This document shows positions 1 to 9,115 of a stretch of DNA of 64,000 nucleotides, piece by piece. How positions within the stretch are numbered: the stretch's first letter is position 1; the number at the start of each line of letters is the position of its first letter. Position numbers and translations under genes: made by a program. Below the pieces are notes generated by a model. That model was given only the letters and a program-made list of their open reading frames with translations, did no database searches and was not told where the DNA came from. This DNA comes from Fodinibius sediminis (GTDB lineage: Bacteria; Bacteroidota; Rhodothermia; Balneolales; Balneolaceae), in NCBI RefSeq assembly GCF_900182555.1, contig NZ_FXTH01000013.1, positions 100,150 to 164,149 of the forward strand. Reading direction: 5' to 3'.

Positions 1-1
1 T

Positions 2-778
2 GATCCCCATCCCAGGGACATTATAAACCCCGGTGATGCAGGTATCAAACTGTTGACAACTATCCAGGAGCGCTCAGAGATTCTGAATGAACTGGGCATC
101 GACGAGATGGTGGTCATTCCCTTCGATCGAGATTTTTCTTTGCTCAGCTCCGAGGAATTCGTCCGCAATGTCATTTTTGAAAAGATTGGCGTAAGCGAAT
201 TTGTCATTGGTTATGACCACCAGTTCGGTCGGAACAGGGAGGGAACTATTGAAACAATAGAAAAGCTGGGAAAAGAGCTGGGCTTCGATTCCTATGTGGT
301 TTCCCGGCGGGAGATCGGGGAGCAGACCGTAAGCAGTACGGCCATCCGCAAAGCTATTGCCGAAGAGGGCAATGTGGAACAGGCTTCCGATTTTTTACAG
401 CGGCCATACCGGCTCAATGGGACGGTCGTACACGGGGACAAGCGGGGGAAGGAGATTGGATATCCCACCGCCAACATCAAGCCGGAACATCCAAAGAAAG
501 TCATTCCCAGGGATGGAGTCTATGCCGTGCGAATGCGGGTCATGGGCAATTGGTTCAAGGGGATGATGAATATTGGCACCCGGCCTACCTTCGAAGGCAA
601 GGTACGCACACTTGAAGTCAACCTCTTTGACTTTGACGAGAATATCTACGGAAAGGAGGTGCAAGTGCGCTTTTTTTACCGGATCAGGGATGAGCTCAAG
701 TTTGATGGGGTCAATGAACTTTTACAGCAGCTTCAAAACGATGAACAGCAGGCTAAGGAATTACTTGCAGGGCATTAA
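2..778 (+). CDS. ribF: Bifunctional riboflavin kinase/FAD synthetase, 5' end missing
   Basis: This is the C-terminal ~258 residues of the enzyme that phosphorylates riboflavin to FMN and adenylylates FMN to FAD in the cytoplasm. The reading frame is open to the left edge, so the N-terminal nucleotide-binding motif is outside the window; a TTG at 53 is in frame but is not the real start. Visible landmarks are the DPHPRDIINP stretch at the edge, SSTAIRKAI closing the adenylyltransferase domain, and the flavokinase motifs GYPTANI, DGVYAVRM and NIGTRPTF. The rpsO and pnp genes follow, a common bacterial order. Confidence 0.95.
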   Translation, partial: DPHPRDIINPGDAGIKLLTTIQERSEILNELGIDEMVVIPFDRDFSLLSSEEFVRNVIFEKIGVSEFVIGYDHQFGRNREGTIETIEKLGKELGFDSYVVSRREIGEQTVSSTAIRKAIAEEGNVEQASDFLQRPYRLNGTVVHGDKRGKEIGYPTANIKPEHPKKVIPRDGVYAVRMRVMGNWFKGMMNIGTRPTFEGKVRTLEVNLFDFDENIYGKEVQVRFFYRIRDELKFDGVNELLQQLQNDEQQAKELLAGH

Positions 779-875
779 ATATTGCAAAGGATTTGTTAAT
801 AACTTATCTTTGACTGCTATTTAGTTTAGAAAAACAGGCAGTTTGAAGTAAAGCAAATTAGAACATAATTATCAC

Positions 876-1145
876 ATGGCGATAACAAAAGAACGCAAAG
901 AAGAAATTATCGAAAAATTTGGCGGAACCAGCGACAATACCGGATCCTCCGAAGCTCAGATTGCAATTTTTACTGAGCGCATCAACGACTTGACAGAGCA
1001 TCTAAAAGATCACAAGCAGGACCATGCGTCCCGACGTGGTTTGTTAAAACTGGTAGGGAAAAGAAGAAAGCTACTCAATTATCTCAAGAAGAAAGATATT
1101 GAGAAATATCGGGAGCTCATCAGTGAGCTGGGAATTCGCAAGTAA
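876..1145 (+). CDS. rpsO: 30S ribosomal protein S15
   Basis: An 89-residue protein of exactly the usual S15 length. It binds the central domain of 16S rRNA and helps assemble the platform of the 30S subunit. Family landmarks are the [16 protein letters not shown] stretch near the N-terminus, the [12 protein letters not shown] segment, and the [11 protein letters not shown] tail. It lies between ribF and pnp and is closed by a strong hairpin terminator twelve bases after the stop codon. No strong Shine-Dalgarno precedes the ATG, as is frequent in this group. Confidence 0.97.
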   Translation: MAITKERKEEIIEKFGGTSDNTGSSEAQIAIFTERINDLTEHLKDHKQDHASRRGLLKLVGKRRKLLNYLKKKDIEKYRELISELGIRK

Positions 1146-1156
1146 GCAGACGTAGG

Positions 1157-1185
1157 GAGGCACGCTCAAAACGTGCCTCTTTGTT
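1157..1185 (+). terminator. Rho-independent terminator after rpsO
   Basis: An 8-bp perfect stem (GAGGCACG/CGTGCCTC) with a 7-base loop is followed by TTTGTT. It separates rpsO from pnp. Confidence 0.85.
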
Positions 1186-1315
1186 ATATAATTTAGTTAG
1201 CATTTCGTGTGGTAAATCCTTCATCTACCTTTTTGTTGGTATTGGAAATATAGCCATTCCACACATGTTGAAGAGATGACAGCATTTATCAAATTTAAAT
1301 TGAACAGATATTAAT

Positions 1316-3436
1316 ATGAAAGAAGATTTTAGAAGTGTAGAATTTGCACCCGGGAAATCACTATCCATCGAAACCGGCCGTATCGCCAAACAAGCAGACG
1401 GGGCAGTGGTTGTTCGTATGGGGGATACCATGGTATTGTGTACCGCCGTCAGTGCCAAAGAACCTAACCCGGGACAGAGTTTTTTCCCGCTTACAGTCGA
1501 TTTGCGTGAGAGTTTCTCAGCGGGGGGTAAGTTTCCCGGCGGATTTATCAAACGGGAAGGACGCCCCAACGATAAAGAAATTATATCCAGCCGGTTAATT
1601 GACCGCAGCCTTCGGCCCCTCTTTCCGGATGGCTACCGCTGCGATACTCAGATTATCTGCTCAGTCCTTTCCTCCGATGGAGAGCACAACGGCGATGTTC
1701 TGGGTGGTGTAGGAGCTTCGGCAGCACTCCATATTTCGGATGTGCCATTTGCCGGACCGATTGCCGAGGTCAGAGTAGGTCGGATTGATGGTGAGTTTGT
1801 TATTAATCCCACCATCAGTGAAATGGAGAACAGTGACATTGATATGGTCATTGGTGGTACGGCCGAAAGCGTTCTGATGATGGAAGGGGAAATGGAAGAG
1901 ATCTCAGAGAAGGAGATGCTTGATGCCATCAAAGAAGCACACAAAGCCATTAAGAAACTCTGTGCATTTCAGGAAGAGCTGCGGGAGGAATTTGGCAAAC
2001 CCAAACGGGAATTTGTTCCCGATCCCGTCGACGAAGACCTTGAAACCAGGGTACATGAACTGGCGGATGAAAAAATTCGAGAGGTTGTAAGTACCGGGCT
2101 GGGCAAAGAGGACTACGGCGACAAGCTGGATGAAGTCAAAGAAGCCGTGGTTAATGAGCTTACGGAACAGGAAGAATATGCCGAGGAAGGCGGAACGATT
2201 AAAGAGATTCTCAGCAAAATTGAGAAAGAGGAGCTTCGCAAGCTTATCCTCGAAAAAAATCGCCGTATTGACGGGCGATCCCCGGAAGATATTCGCGATA
2301 TCTGGACACAGGTTGGCTACTTGGCCCGAACCCATGGTTCAGCAATCTTTACCCGTGGAGAGACCCAGGCGCTGGTTTCGGTAACACTGGGAACCAAACA
2401 GGATGCCCAGGCTATCGATACCCTGCTGACCGAGGAGGACAAGACGTTTTTCCTTCACTATAATTTCCCCAACTACAGTGTCGGTGAAGCAGGATTTATG
2501 AGAGGGCCGGGCCGACGTGAAATTGGTCATGGACACCTGGCGGAACGATCCATCAGTAAGCTGATGCCTTCTTTTGATGAGTTTGGATATGTGATACGGG
2601 TGATCTCGGATATCACAGAATCCAATGGTTCTTCCTCAATGGCTTCGGTCTGTGGAGGATCAATGGCTCTTATGGATGCGGGCGTGCCGCTTAAGAAGCC
2701 GGTAGCCGGCATTGCAATGGGAATGATTGTCGGAGATGACAAATCTGTTGTACTCTCCGATATCCGCGGTGAAGAGGATTTCATGGGCGACATGGACTTC
2801 AAGACTGCCGGAAGCCGCGATGGCATCACTGCTTGCCAGATGGATATGAAGGTCAGCGGTATCTCCTATGAGAAACTGGAGGAAGCTCTGGAACAGGCCC
2901 GCGAGGGACGCATGCACATCCTGGGTAAAATGGAAGAATCCATCTCTGAACCGAGTGAGCATATTTCTGAATTTGCTCCGCAGTTCATTAACATGGAGAT
3001 TGATGCCGATGAAATCGGTTCCGTTATTGGACCGGGTGGAAAAGTGATTCAGACCCTGCAGAAGGAGACAGATACCGAGATTTGGGTAGAAGAGGATGAG
3101 GAGCGCAATAAAGGTAAGATTACGATTACCGCGGACGCCCTGTCCAAGGCCGAGGAAGCGAAGAAGCGTATTGAAGGCATTGTCGGACACCTCGAAGAGG
3201 GAGCGACCTATCACGGAACGGTGAAGGCCATTAAAGACTATGGTGCTTTTGTTGAAATTGTACCTGGAAAGGACGGCCTTTTGCATGTTTCTGAAATAAA
3301 TCACAGCCACGTTAAAAATGTGAGTGATGTACTGTCGGTAGGCGATGAGATAGACGTTAAACTGCTCAAGATTGAGCACGGCAACAAGCTGCGTTTATCC
3401 CGTAAAGCACTGCTTTCCAAAGAGGACGAAGAGTAA
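1316..3436 (+). CDS. pnp: Polynucleotide phosphorylase
   Basis: A 706-residue, full-length PNPase: a phosphorolytic 3'-to-5' exoribonuclease that turns over mRNA and can add tails. Two RNase PH domains are separated by an alpha-helical linker. Visible landmarks are FFPLTVDLRE and EIISSRLIDRSLRPLFP in the first, RTHGSAIFTRGETQALVS at the start of the second, and the GSRDGITACQMDMK active-site stretch. A KH domain (IGSVIGPGGKVIQTLQ, about residue 568) and an S1 domain (GTVKAIKDYGAFVEI, to GLLHVSEI) close the protein. Its position after rpsO is conserved widely. A terminator follows. Confidence 0.97.
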   Translation: MKEDFRSVEFAPGKSLSIETGRIAKQADGAVVVRMGDTMVLCTAVSAKEPNPGQSFFPLTVDLRESFSAGGKFPGGFIKREGRPNDKEIISSRLIDRSLRPLFPDGYRCDTQIICSVLSSDGEHNGDVLGGVGASAALHISDVPFAGPIAEVRVGRIDGEFVINPTISEMENSDIDMVIGGTAESVLMMEGEMEEISEKEMLDAIKEAHKAIKKLCAFQEELREEFGKPKREFVPDPVDEDLETRVHELADEKIREVVSTGLGKEDYGDKLDEVKEAVVNELTEQEEYAEEGGTIKEILSKIEKEELRKLILEKNRRIDGRSPEDIRDIWTQVGYLARTHGSAIFTRGETQALVSVTLGTKQDAQAIDTLLTEEDKTFFLHYNFPNYSVGEAGFMRGPGRREIGHGHLAERSISKLMPSFDEFGYVIRVISDITESNGSSSMASVCGGSMALMDAGVPLKKPVAGIAMGMIVGDDKSVVLSDIRGEEDFMGDMDFKTAGSRDGITACQMDMKVSGISYEKLEEALEQAREGRMHILGKMEESISEPSEHISEFAPQFINMEIDADEIGSVIGPGGKVIQTLQKETDTEIWVEEDEERNKGKITITADALSKAEEAKKRIEGIVGHLEEGATYHGTVKAIKDYGAFVEIVPGKDGLLHVSEINHSHVKNVSDVLSVGDEIDVKLLKIEHGNKLRLSRKALLSKEDEE

Positions 3437-3472
3437 CTTTATAGCTTCTCTTTCCAAGACATCCAGTATAAT

Positions 3473-3509
3473 AAAGCGCCATCTCGTGTTGCGGGATGGC
3501 GCTTTTTTT
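3473..3509 (+). terminator. Rho-independent terminator after pnp
   Basis: The arms AAAGCGCCATC and GATGGCGCTTT form an 11-bp stem, followed by seven Ts. Confidence 0.88.
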
Positions 3510-3527
3510 AACCCTATATTATGAAAT

Positions 3528-4787
3528 ATGAGTCAACAAGATCAACAGCAGGACCTGGTTAACAAGACGGAACTCGATAATGGCCTGACCATTGTAACGG
3601 AACATTTTGAAAGTGTGAAAAGTGTGTCTGTGGGTATCTGGGCAAAAACCGGGAGCCGCAACGAAACACCCCGGCAGTCGGGAGTCACCCATTTCCTGGA
3701 GCATATGCTTTTTAAGGGTACAGAAACACGCTCCTCCTACGATATTGCCATGAGCATGGAGTCGGTGGGGGGCTATCTGAATGCTTTTACCTCATCCGAG
3801 TATACCTGCTATTATTCACGCTGCCTCAATACTCAGCTTGACCGCGCCCTGGATGTCCTTTCTGATATGGTCCTCCATCCTTCATTTCCGGAGGAGGAGA
3901 TCCGGAAAGAGAAGAAGGTTGTCATTGAAGAGATGAAGATGTACCGTGACAGCCCGAATGATTTTCTTTTTGAACAATTCGTGAGTCATGCCTTCCAGGG
4001 CCATCCTCTCGGCCAACCTACGCTTGGTTTTGAAGACACAGTGTCTGCTTTCAGCCGTCAGGACCTGTACGACTATATGGAGGGGCGCTATCAGCCTTCC
4101 AACCTGCTGCTGGCGGTAGCAGGTAATGTAGAGCATGACCGGGTGGTAAGACTGGTGTCGGGGGTCTTTGAAGACATCCCTTCTGAGGGTTTGAAAGAGC
4201 TGGACCAGACGCTGCCAGACTATGAGATTGATCAGCTTGAATTGACAAAACCTATAGAGCAAACGCACCTGATCACGGGTCGCCGGGGCCTTGACTACAA
4301 CCATGATGACCGGTATCGGCTGTTGCTGGCGAATACCGTGCTGGGCGGTGGAATGAGTTCAAGATTGCATCAAAATGTACGGGAGAAATATGGCTATTGC
4401 TATACTATTACCTCCTTCAATCAATCATACAGGGATACCGGTTTATACGGTATCTATGTGGGGACAGACGAAGACTATGTAGACCATGTACGTGAGCTTA
4501 TCCAGGATGAGTTGGATAAACTGAAACAGGATCCAATCCCGGAGCAGGAGCTTGCAGAAGCAAAATCCCAGCTGAAAGGGAAACTGCTGCTTTCGCTGGA
4601 GAGCATGAGCAACCGCATGTCGCGGCTTGCCAAGAGTGAAATCTACTATAACCGTTTTGTCACTATGGATGAATTAATCCAGAAGATTGACGAAGTGCAG
4701 GCTGATGAAATTCAATATTTTGCGCAGGACTTTTTTGCCGGGGAAATGTTTTCTGAAGCTATCCTGTCTCCTGAGCACCAGAACTAA
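3528..4787 (+). CDS. M16 family zinc peptidase
   Basis: A 419-residue single-unit M16 peptidase of the mitochondrial-processing-peptidase-like type. The inverted zinc motif HFLEHMLFKGT (HxxEH) is near residue 55, with the distal glutamate region (VIEEMKMYRDSPND) about 75 residues later. The second M16 domain contains LLANTVLGGGMSSRLHQNVREKYG. The family cleaves peptides or unstructured proteins. There is no signal peptide, so a cytoplasmic role is likely; the substrate cannot be told from sequence. It follows pnp, an arrangement common in many bacteria. Confidence 0.93.
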   Translation: MSQQDQQQDLVNKTELDNGLTIVTEHFESVKSVSVGIWAKTGSRNETPRQSGVTHFLEHMLFKGTETRSSYDIAMSMESVGGYLNAFTSSEYTCYYSRCLNTQLDRALDVLSDMVLHPSFPEEEIRKEKKVVIEEMKMYRDSPNDFLFEQFVSHAFQGHPLGQPTLGFEDTVSAFSRQDLYDYMEGRYQPSNLLLAVAGNVEHDRVVRLVSGVFEDIPSEGLKELDQTLPDYEIDQLELTKPIEQTHLITGRRGLDYNHDDRYRLLLANTVLGGGMSSRLHQNVREKYGYCYTITSFNQSYRDTGLYGIYVGTDEDYVDHVRELIQDELDKLKQDPIPEQELAEAKSQLKGKLLLSLESMSNRMSRLAKSEIYYNRFVTMDELIQKIDEVQADEIQYFAQDFFAGEMFSEAILSPEHQN

Positions 4788-4883
4788 TACCTTTTGCTTC
4801 ATTATATAAAAGGATCCATCCCGGGATGCCAAAGCCAACGTATTGGAACTGGAATGGATCACTTTTATGGCTGGCTACAGCCG

Positions 4884-5609
4884 CTACAAGCTCAGGCCAA
4901 CGACAATATAAAATTGTTCGGTATACGGATTCAGTATGGCTGCACCGCTGAGGGGCAGGCTGAAGCGTTCGGTAACGACTATCTCTTTGGCTGCCCCGAT
5001 GCCGATATTTACAATTTTAAAATCTCCGTCTGACGTATGCCAGCCGTCTCCACCGCCTATGAAGAGCTCAGCGGAACCGGGAGCGTAGCCGATTTGGTAG
5101 TACATATCGCCGCCGGCCGATCCTGCTCCACCGGGCGATTCATTGACGATATAATTTGCGGAAAGGGAAAAATCGTCGATCACATAGCCTCCGTTGAGCT
5201 CAACGGCATGGCTGGAGATATCACCATTATCAGGGGCGCTAGTATACGAGAAGAAGGGTGTGCCCGGATAGTAATAATCGGTGATACCCAGGCTCAGCCC
5301 GAAGTCAAAACGATAACTTGTATACAGGTCCATCTCCTGGAAGCCGGTACTGGCTTCATTCGAACTTGTAATGCCATCAATAGCCTGTGATCCCCAGGCT
5401 CCTATAGCAAAACCGTTGGTACTGAATTCGATGTAAGGTTGAATGGAGGGGCCGGAATAGGCTACGCCGCGCCATACATAGGTGCTGTATAAATCCACCC
5501 CCGGATTTATGTTCTGGGCATTTGCAGGCTGAATAAGAGCTCCGAAGAGAAGCATAAGTGATGCGAAGAAAAAACAGGTAATCGTTTCTGTATTTGTAGG
5601 AATGGTCAT
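4884..5609 (-). CDS. TorF/Gcw_chp-like outer-membrane porin
   Basis: A 241-residue exported beta-barrel protein. A signal peptide (hydrophobic core about residues 12-30, ending PANAQ) is followed by VDLYSTYVWRGV. This 'Y-x-W-R-G' start is typical of the TorF (Gcw_chp) putative porins, and the protein ends on an aromatic residue-rich strand. It lies directly downstream of amt on the same strand with a 156-base gap, so it may help ammonium or a related small solute cross the outer membrane. That link is inference from context; the family's substrate is not established here. Confidence 0.75.
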   Translation of the reverse strand: MTIPTNTETITCFFFASLMLLFGALIQPANAQNINPGVDLYSTYVWRGVAYSGPSIQPYIEFSTNGFAIGAWGSQAIDGITSSNEASTGFQEMDLYTSYRFDFGLSLGITDYYYPGTPFFSYTSAPDNGDISSHAVELNGGYVIDDFSLSANYIVNESPGGAGSAGGDMYYQIGYAPGSAELFIGGGDGWHTSDGDFKIVNIGIGAAKEIVVTERFSLPLSGAAILNPYTEQFYIVVGLSL

Positions 5610-5765
5610 GATATAAAATTTAAATATTGTGAAAATGGGAACATCTTTTGAAGACCGGCGGGAAATATACCCTGCCTGGTATACTCCCGTCAGTCGGTCG
5701 ATGTAATTGGGTATTGTGATTTGCGATATAGAAGGTCAACCGCGATCGGTTTGCTAATTCTTAAT

Positions 5766-7109
5766 TTAAACCTCGCCCGGGATGAATTCGTCGGTCCCTA
5801 CAAACTCGGGGTAGGCACGGTTGTCGTGCTCATGCAGGTCAAGGCCTTTGGCTTCAAGCTGGCCGTTTACGCGAAGCCCTACCGTGTTGCTGATAATACT
5901 GAAGAGCACATAACTGACGCCAAATGTCCAGACGAAAGCTGCGGCTATACCGATTAGCTGCACACCCAGAACGGATGGATCAAAGCCCCCGGTGCCAAAG
6001 ATGCCGCTGGTAGTGTCAAAGAGTCCGGCTGCAAATGTGCCCCATGCTCCGCAGACGCCGTGTACGGCAATGGCCCCTACCGGATCATCCACATATTTGT
6101 CGAGAAATTCTGTTGCATAGACCACCACAACACCTGCAATAGCCCCGGTAATAATGGCAGACCCCGGACTAAGAGTTGCACAACCCGCAGTAATGGCTAC
6201 CAGGCCACCCAGCACGCCGTTTAGAGTCATGGGCGCATCAGGTTTGCCAAATTGCACCCATGTAACAAACATAGCCAGGGTCGCACCTGCACCGGCGGCA
6301 AGAAAGGTATTCATGGCGATTAATGCGATATCCGTATTCCCCGTTGTCGTGGAACCGGCATTGAACCCAAACCATCCGAACCAGAGAATAAAAACGCCCA
6401 GGGCTGCCAGAGGCAGGCTGTGACCGGGAATGTGGTTTGGTTTGCCCTGATCGTCGTACTTACCGACCCGGGGACCAACGACAAGGGCTCCGGCTAACGC
6501 CGCCCATCCGCCGACAGAGTGTACCACCGTTGAGCCAGCGAAGTCTATGAATCCAAGGTTCTCCAACCATCCGCTTCCATTGAACAGGCTTCCCCAAGCC
6601 CAGGAGCCGAAGATGGGGTAGATGACAGCGGTGATGATAATCGAAAAGATCAGGTAACCTGTGAATTTAGTTCGTTCTGCAACGGCTCCCGATACGATGG
6701 TTGCCGCGGTGGCGGCAAAAACAGCCTGGAACAGAAAGAACGCCCAGGTCCAGGTGGTATCCTGGCCTTCGATTCCGCTCAGAAAAAATCCGTCGGTTCC
6801 AATCCACCCGCCAGCGCTGGTTCCAAACATCAGGCCAAAGCCTACAGCAAAAAAAACGAGTCCGCCCGCCCCAACATCCATGAAATTCTTCATGATGATA
6901 TTGACAGCATTTTTGGATCGTGTAAACCCGGTTTCAAGTAGTGAGAAACCGGCTTGCATGAAGAAGACCAGAATTGCGGCGATAATGGTCCATACATAAT
7001 TGAGATTGGTTTGGGTTGCAGCCTCCGCAGCAGCTGCTGAATCAATTGCGAAAGCACTTGTTGCTCCTGCAAAGAGAAAAGCTAAAGTGATAGTGCAATA
7101 TTTAGTCAT
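5766..7109 (-). CDS. amt: Ammonium transporter (Amt family)
   Basis: A 447-residue Amt/Rh channel of normal length with a cleavable signal peptide (FLFAGATSAFA) as in other bacterial Amt proteins. The twin pore histidines are visible in STVVHSVGGWAAL and AIAVHGVCGAWGTF. Eleven hydrophobic segments are expected. It takes up ammonium/ammonia across the inner membrane. No PII gene (glnK) is adjacent; the downstream neighbour is the TorF-like porin. The upstream 200 bases are extremely AT-rich, and no clear sigma-54 element was found there. Confidence 0.95.
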   Translation of the reverse strand: MTKYCTITLAFLFAGATSAFAIDSAAAAEAATQTNLNYVWTIIAAILVFFMQAGFSLLETGFTRSKNAVNIIMKNFMDVGAGGLVFFAVGFGLMFGTSAGGWIGTDGFFLSGIEGQDTTWTWAFFLFQAVFAATAATIVSGAVAERTKFTGYLIFSIIITAVIYPIFGSWAWGSLFNGSGWLENLGFIDFAGSTVVHSVGGWAALAGALVVGPRVGKYDDQGKPNHIPGHSLPLAALGVFILWFGWFGFNAGSTTTGNTDIALIAMNTFLAAGAGATLAMFVTWVQFGKPDAPMTLNGVLGGLVAITAGCATLSPGSAIITGAIAGVVVVYATEFLDKYVDDPVGAIAVHGVCGAWGTFAAGLFDTTSGIFGTGGFDPSVLGVQLIGIAAAFVWTFGVSYVLFSIISNTVGLRVNGQLEAKGLDLHEHDNRAYPEFVGTDEFIPGEV

Positions 7110-7486
7110 TTGGATATGCCTGTATTTTTAATTTAGGTTAATGATATAAAAGAGTTAATAAATGTTACTCTTTATCGAACAGGCACAAAGTATTTTACGA
7201 TAATATAATAATCAACTTAAATAATTAATTTTATAAACTAAATAAATTAAAAAAATAAAGTAAATTTAATTAAATATTAAATAATAAAGGTTTATAAAAT
7301 TATATAACTAATTTATGTATTTATTGTATGTTGATCAGGTCTGCTTGTTCAATCACACGGTTGAAAAGGTGGCGGGCCGTCAAGATCGATTTTCATCGGC
7401 ATTTTCCGGTGGGGGCAATCGGTTTAGGTTATTGATGAACCAGGGATATATACCGGGGTCGGGGGGGAGAGGGGGCTCCGCAATGC
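7110..7486. other. AT-rich intergenic region upstream of amt
   Basis: No gene seen. Positions 7140-7320 are almost entirely A and T, strikingly unlike the surroundings, and probably hold the amt promoter. I found no TGGCAC-N5-TTGC sigma-54 element on the minus strand. Reading left from 7486, the sequence becomes normal in composition near the aminotransferase stop. Confidence 0.5.
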
Positions 7487-8797
7487 TTAGCTGGACAGGT
7501 AGGCACCTATGCTCTCAGCAATAGTGTGCAGCGTCCGTCGCCTTTTGTCATCGTCGGTTTCAAGCAGTGTCAGGCGAAATCCATTCTTATCACTGGCAAA
7601 TCCGGTAAGGGGGACGACGCAAATGCCGGTAGAGGCCAGCAGGTAGTATACAAATCGTTTGTCCAGGGATATTTCCTCCAGATTGTCGTTCAGCAGGTCA
7701 CGGATCCCATCATCCCCAATCGTCAGCTGCTGGTGATCTTCCAGAACGTTTTCTTCAAAAAGAACCGTCATGTAGAATGCTCCCTGTGGTTTTATGACCC
7801 GGATGCCTTCTACTTCGGATAAAATACGATAGGCCTCTTCGGCACGATTGGCGTATAGGTTCCGCCGTGCGGTCAGGTGCTTGGGATAGCGGGGATCGCC
7901 CATTACAAGGGGAATGGAAAGCTGGGGAAGGTTCGTGGAACTGACTTCCAGCATCTTGGCATTGATGAGCGTGTCGATATAGGTTTTAAATGCAGGGTAC
8001 TTATCCTGATTGTATACTTCCATCCATCCACACCGCGCTCCGGGCCAGGGGTACTCTTTGGAGATGCCCCGCAAAGCGATGCCGGGGACGTCACCGATAA
8101 CCTGGCTGAGGGCAGCGGTATCCGAGCCGTTATAGATGATGTTGGCATAGATTTCATCACAAATCATGAACAGCCGGTGCTCGCGGGCAATATCCACCAT
8201 CTCTTTGAGAATCTTCCGCGGGTAGACAGCTCCCGTTGGGTTATCAGGATTGATCAGCAGCAGACCGGCGATGGAGTCGTTGTATTTGACCTTTTTGCGC
8301 AGGTCTTCGATATCCGGCATCCAGTTGTTATCCGGATCAAGTTTGTAGGTCAGGTGCTTGTAGCCGGAGTGGGCTGCCTCGGCCGAAGAGTGGGTAGAGT
8401 AGGCCGGCGAAGGACCAATTACACGTGCTTCCTTCTTCAGGTAGCCAAACACTTTTCCAACGGCATCCCCCAGCCCGTTGAAGAAGGTGATGTCATCGGC
8501 AGAAATTTCACAGCCACCACGCTGGTTTGCCAGATCTGCCAGAAATTCGCGGGCCTGGGGGTTTCCCTGCGTACTGCTGTAACCATAGCTGTAATCCTCT
8601 TCCACCAATTTGATGATGATTTCCTTGATCCAGCCGGCAATTTTTTCACCCTTTTCTATGGGGTCGCCGATATTTTCCCATGTAATCGGCAGCCCCAGGT
8701 CCTGGAACTGGTGGGCTAAGCGAACGATCTCGCGTATCTCGTAGGTAAGCTGGCCTGAGCCGTCATGTAAGAATTTGCGACGTAATTTTCCGTCTTG
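7487..8797 (-). CDS. PLP-dependent aminotransferase, class I/II
   Basis: A fold-type I PLP enzyme of about 436 residues. Landmarks are YGYSSTQGNPQAREFLADL near the N-terminus, LLINPDNPTGAVYP (substrate/PLP contact), the MICDEIYANI aspartate, and the PLP-binding lysine in GISKEYPWPGARCGW. The ATG at 8797 is preferred to a TTG 48 bases upstream because the extra 16 residues are not conserved-looking. It probably transaminates an amino acid such as alanine or aspartate, but the substrate cannot be assigned. It is divergent from asnS. Confidence 0.85.
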   Translation of the reverse strand, partial: QDGKLRRKFLHDGSGQLTYEIREIVRLAHQFQDLGLPITWENIGDPIEKGEKIAGWIKEIIIKLVEEDYSYGYSSTQGNPQAREFLADLANQRGGCEISADDITFFNGLGDAVGKVFGYLKKEARVIGPSPAYSTHSSAEAAHSGYKHLTYKLDPDNNWMPDIEDLRKKVKYNDSIAGLLLINPDNPTGAVYPRKILKEMVDIAREHRLFMICDEIYANIIYNGSDTAALSQVIGDVPGIALRGISKEYPWPGARCGWMEVYNQDKYPAFKTYIDTLINAKMLEVSSTNLPQLSIPLVMGDPRYPKHLTARRNLYANRAEEAYRILSEVEGIRVIKPQGAFYMTVLFEENVLEDHQQLTIGDDGIRDLLNDNLEEISLDKRFVYYLLASTGICVVPLTGFASDKNGFRLTLLETDDDKRRRTLHTIAESIGAYLSS

Positions 8798-8948
8798 CAT
8801 GGTATAACTGGTGGAGCTGATGCTGAATTTATAAACAAGTTGCAAGGTTAATAAGTATGATGCGCAAATGAAAGTTTAATTCACCTTTTGTTGCAAATAA
8901 TCACAGGCTTCTGCTGCCGCTTATTTACGGGTCCCAGGCGTGGTTTGA

Positions 8949-9065
8949 ATGGAATCTGGTACCGGTGAAGAGCATCGAAGATCTACCCCGATTCTTTTGA
9001 TTGTAGTTGTTATAACTGCTATCCTTGGGTACACTTTTTTATTAGTCGCTGACCGAAGGTTATAA
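8949..9065 (+). CDS. Possible small single-pass membrane protein
   Basis: A 38-residue ORF (ATG to TAA) between the divergent aminotransferase and asnS genes. A charged N-terminus of about 13 residues is followed by an unbroken hydrophobic stretch (ILLIVVVITAILGYTFLLV) and a basic end DRRL. The layout is that of a one-helix membrane microprotein. There is no strong ribosome binding site and no family assignment. It may be chance, but the topology is good for so short a frame. Confidence 0.4.
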   Translation: MESGTGEEHRRSTPILLIVVVITAILGYTFLLVADRRL

Positions 9066-9115
9066 TCACGTCAAAGAGGTTTAAAACAGGTTAAACAATT
9101 AAATATGCAGTTCTG

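Noticed and set aside
4800..4830. CATCCCGGGATG palindrome as a terminator between converging genes
   Set aside because: Twelve bases without a loop or T run; probably chance.
7140..7320. Sigma-54 promoter for amt
   Set aside because: No TGGCAC/TTGC pair in the right spacing on the minus strand.
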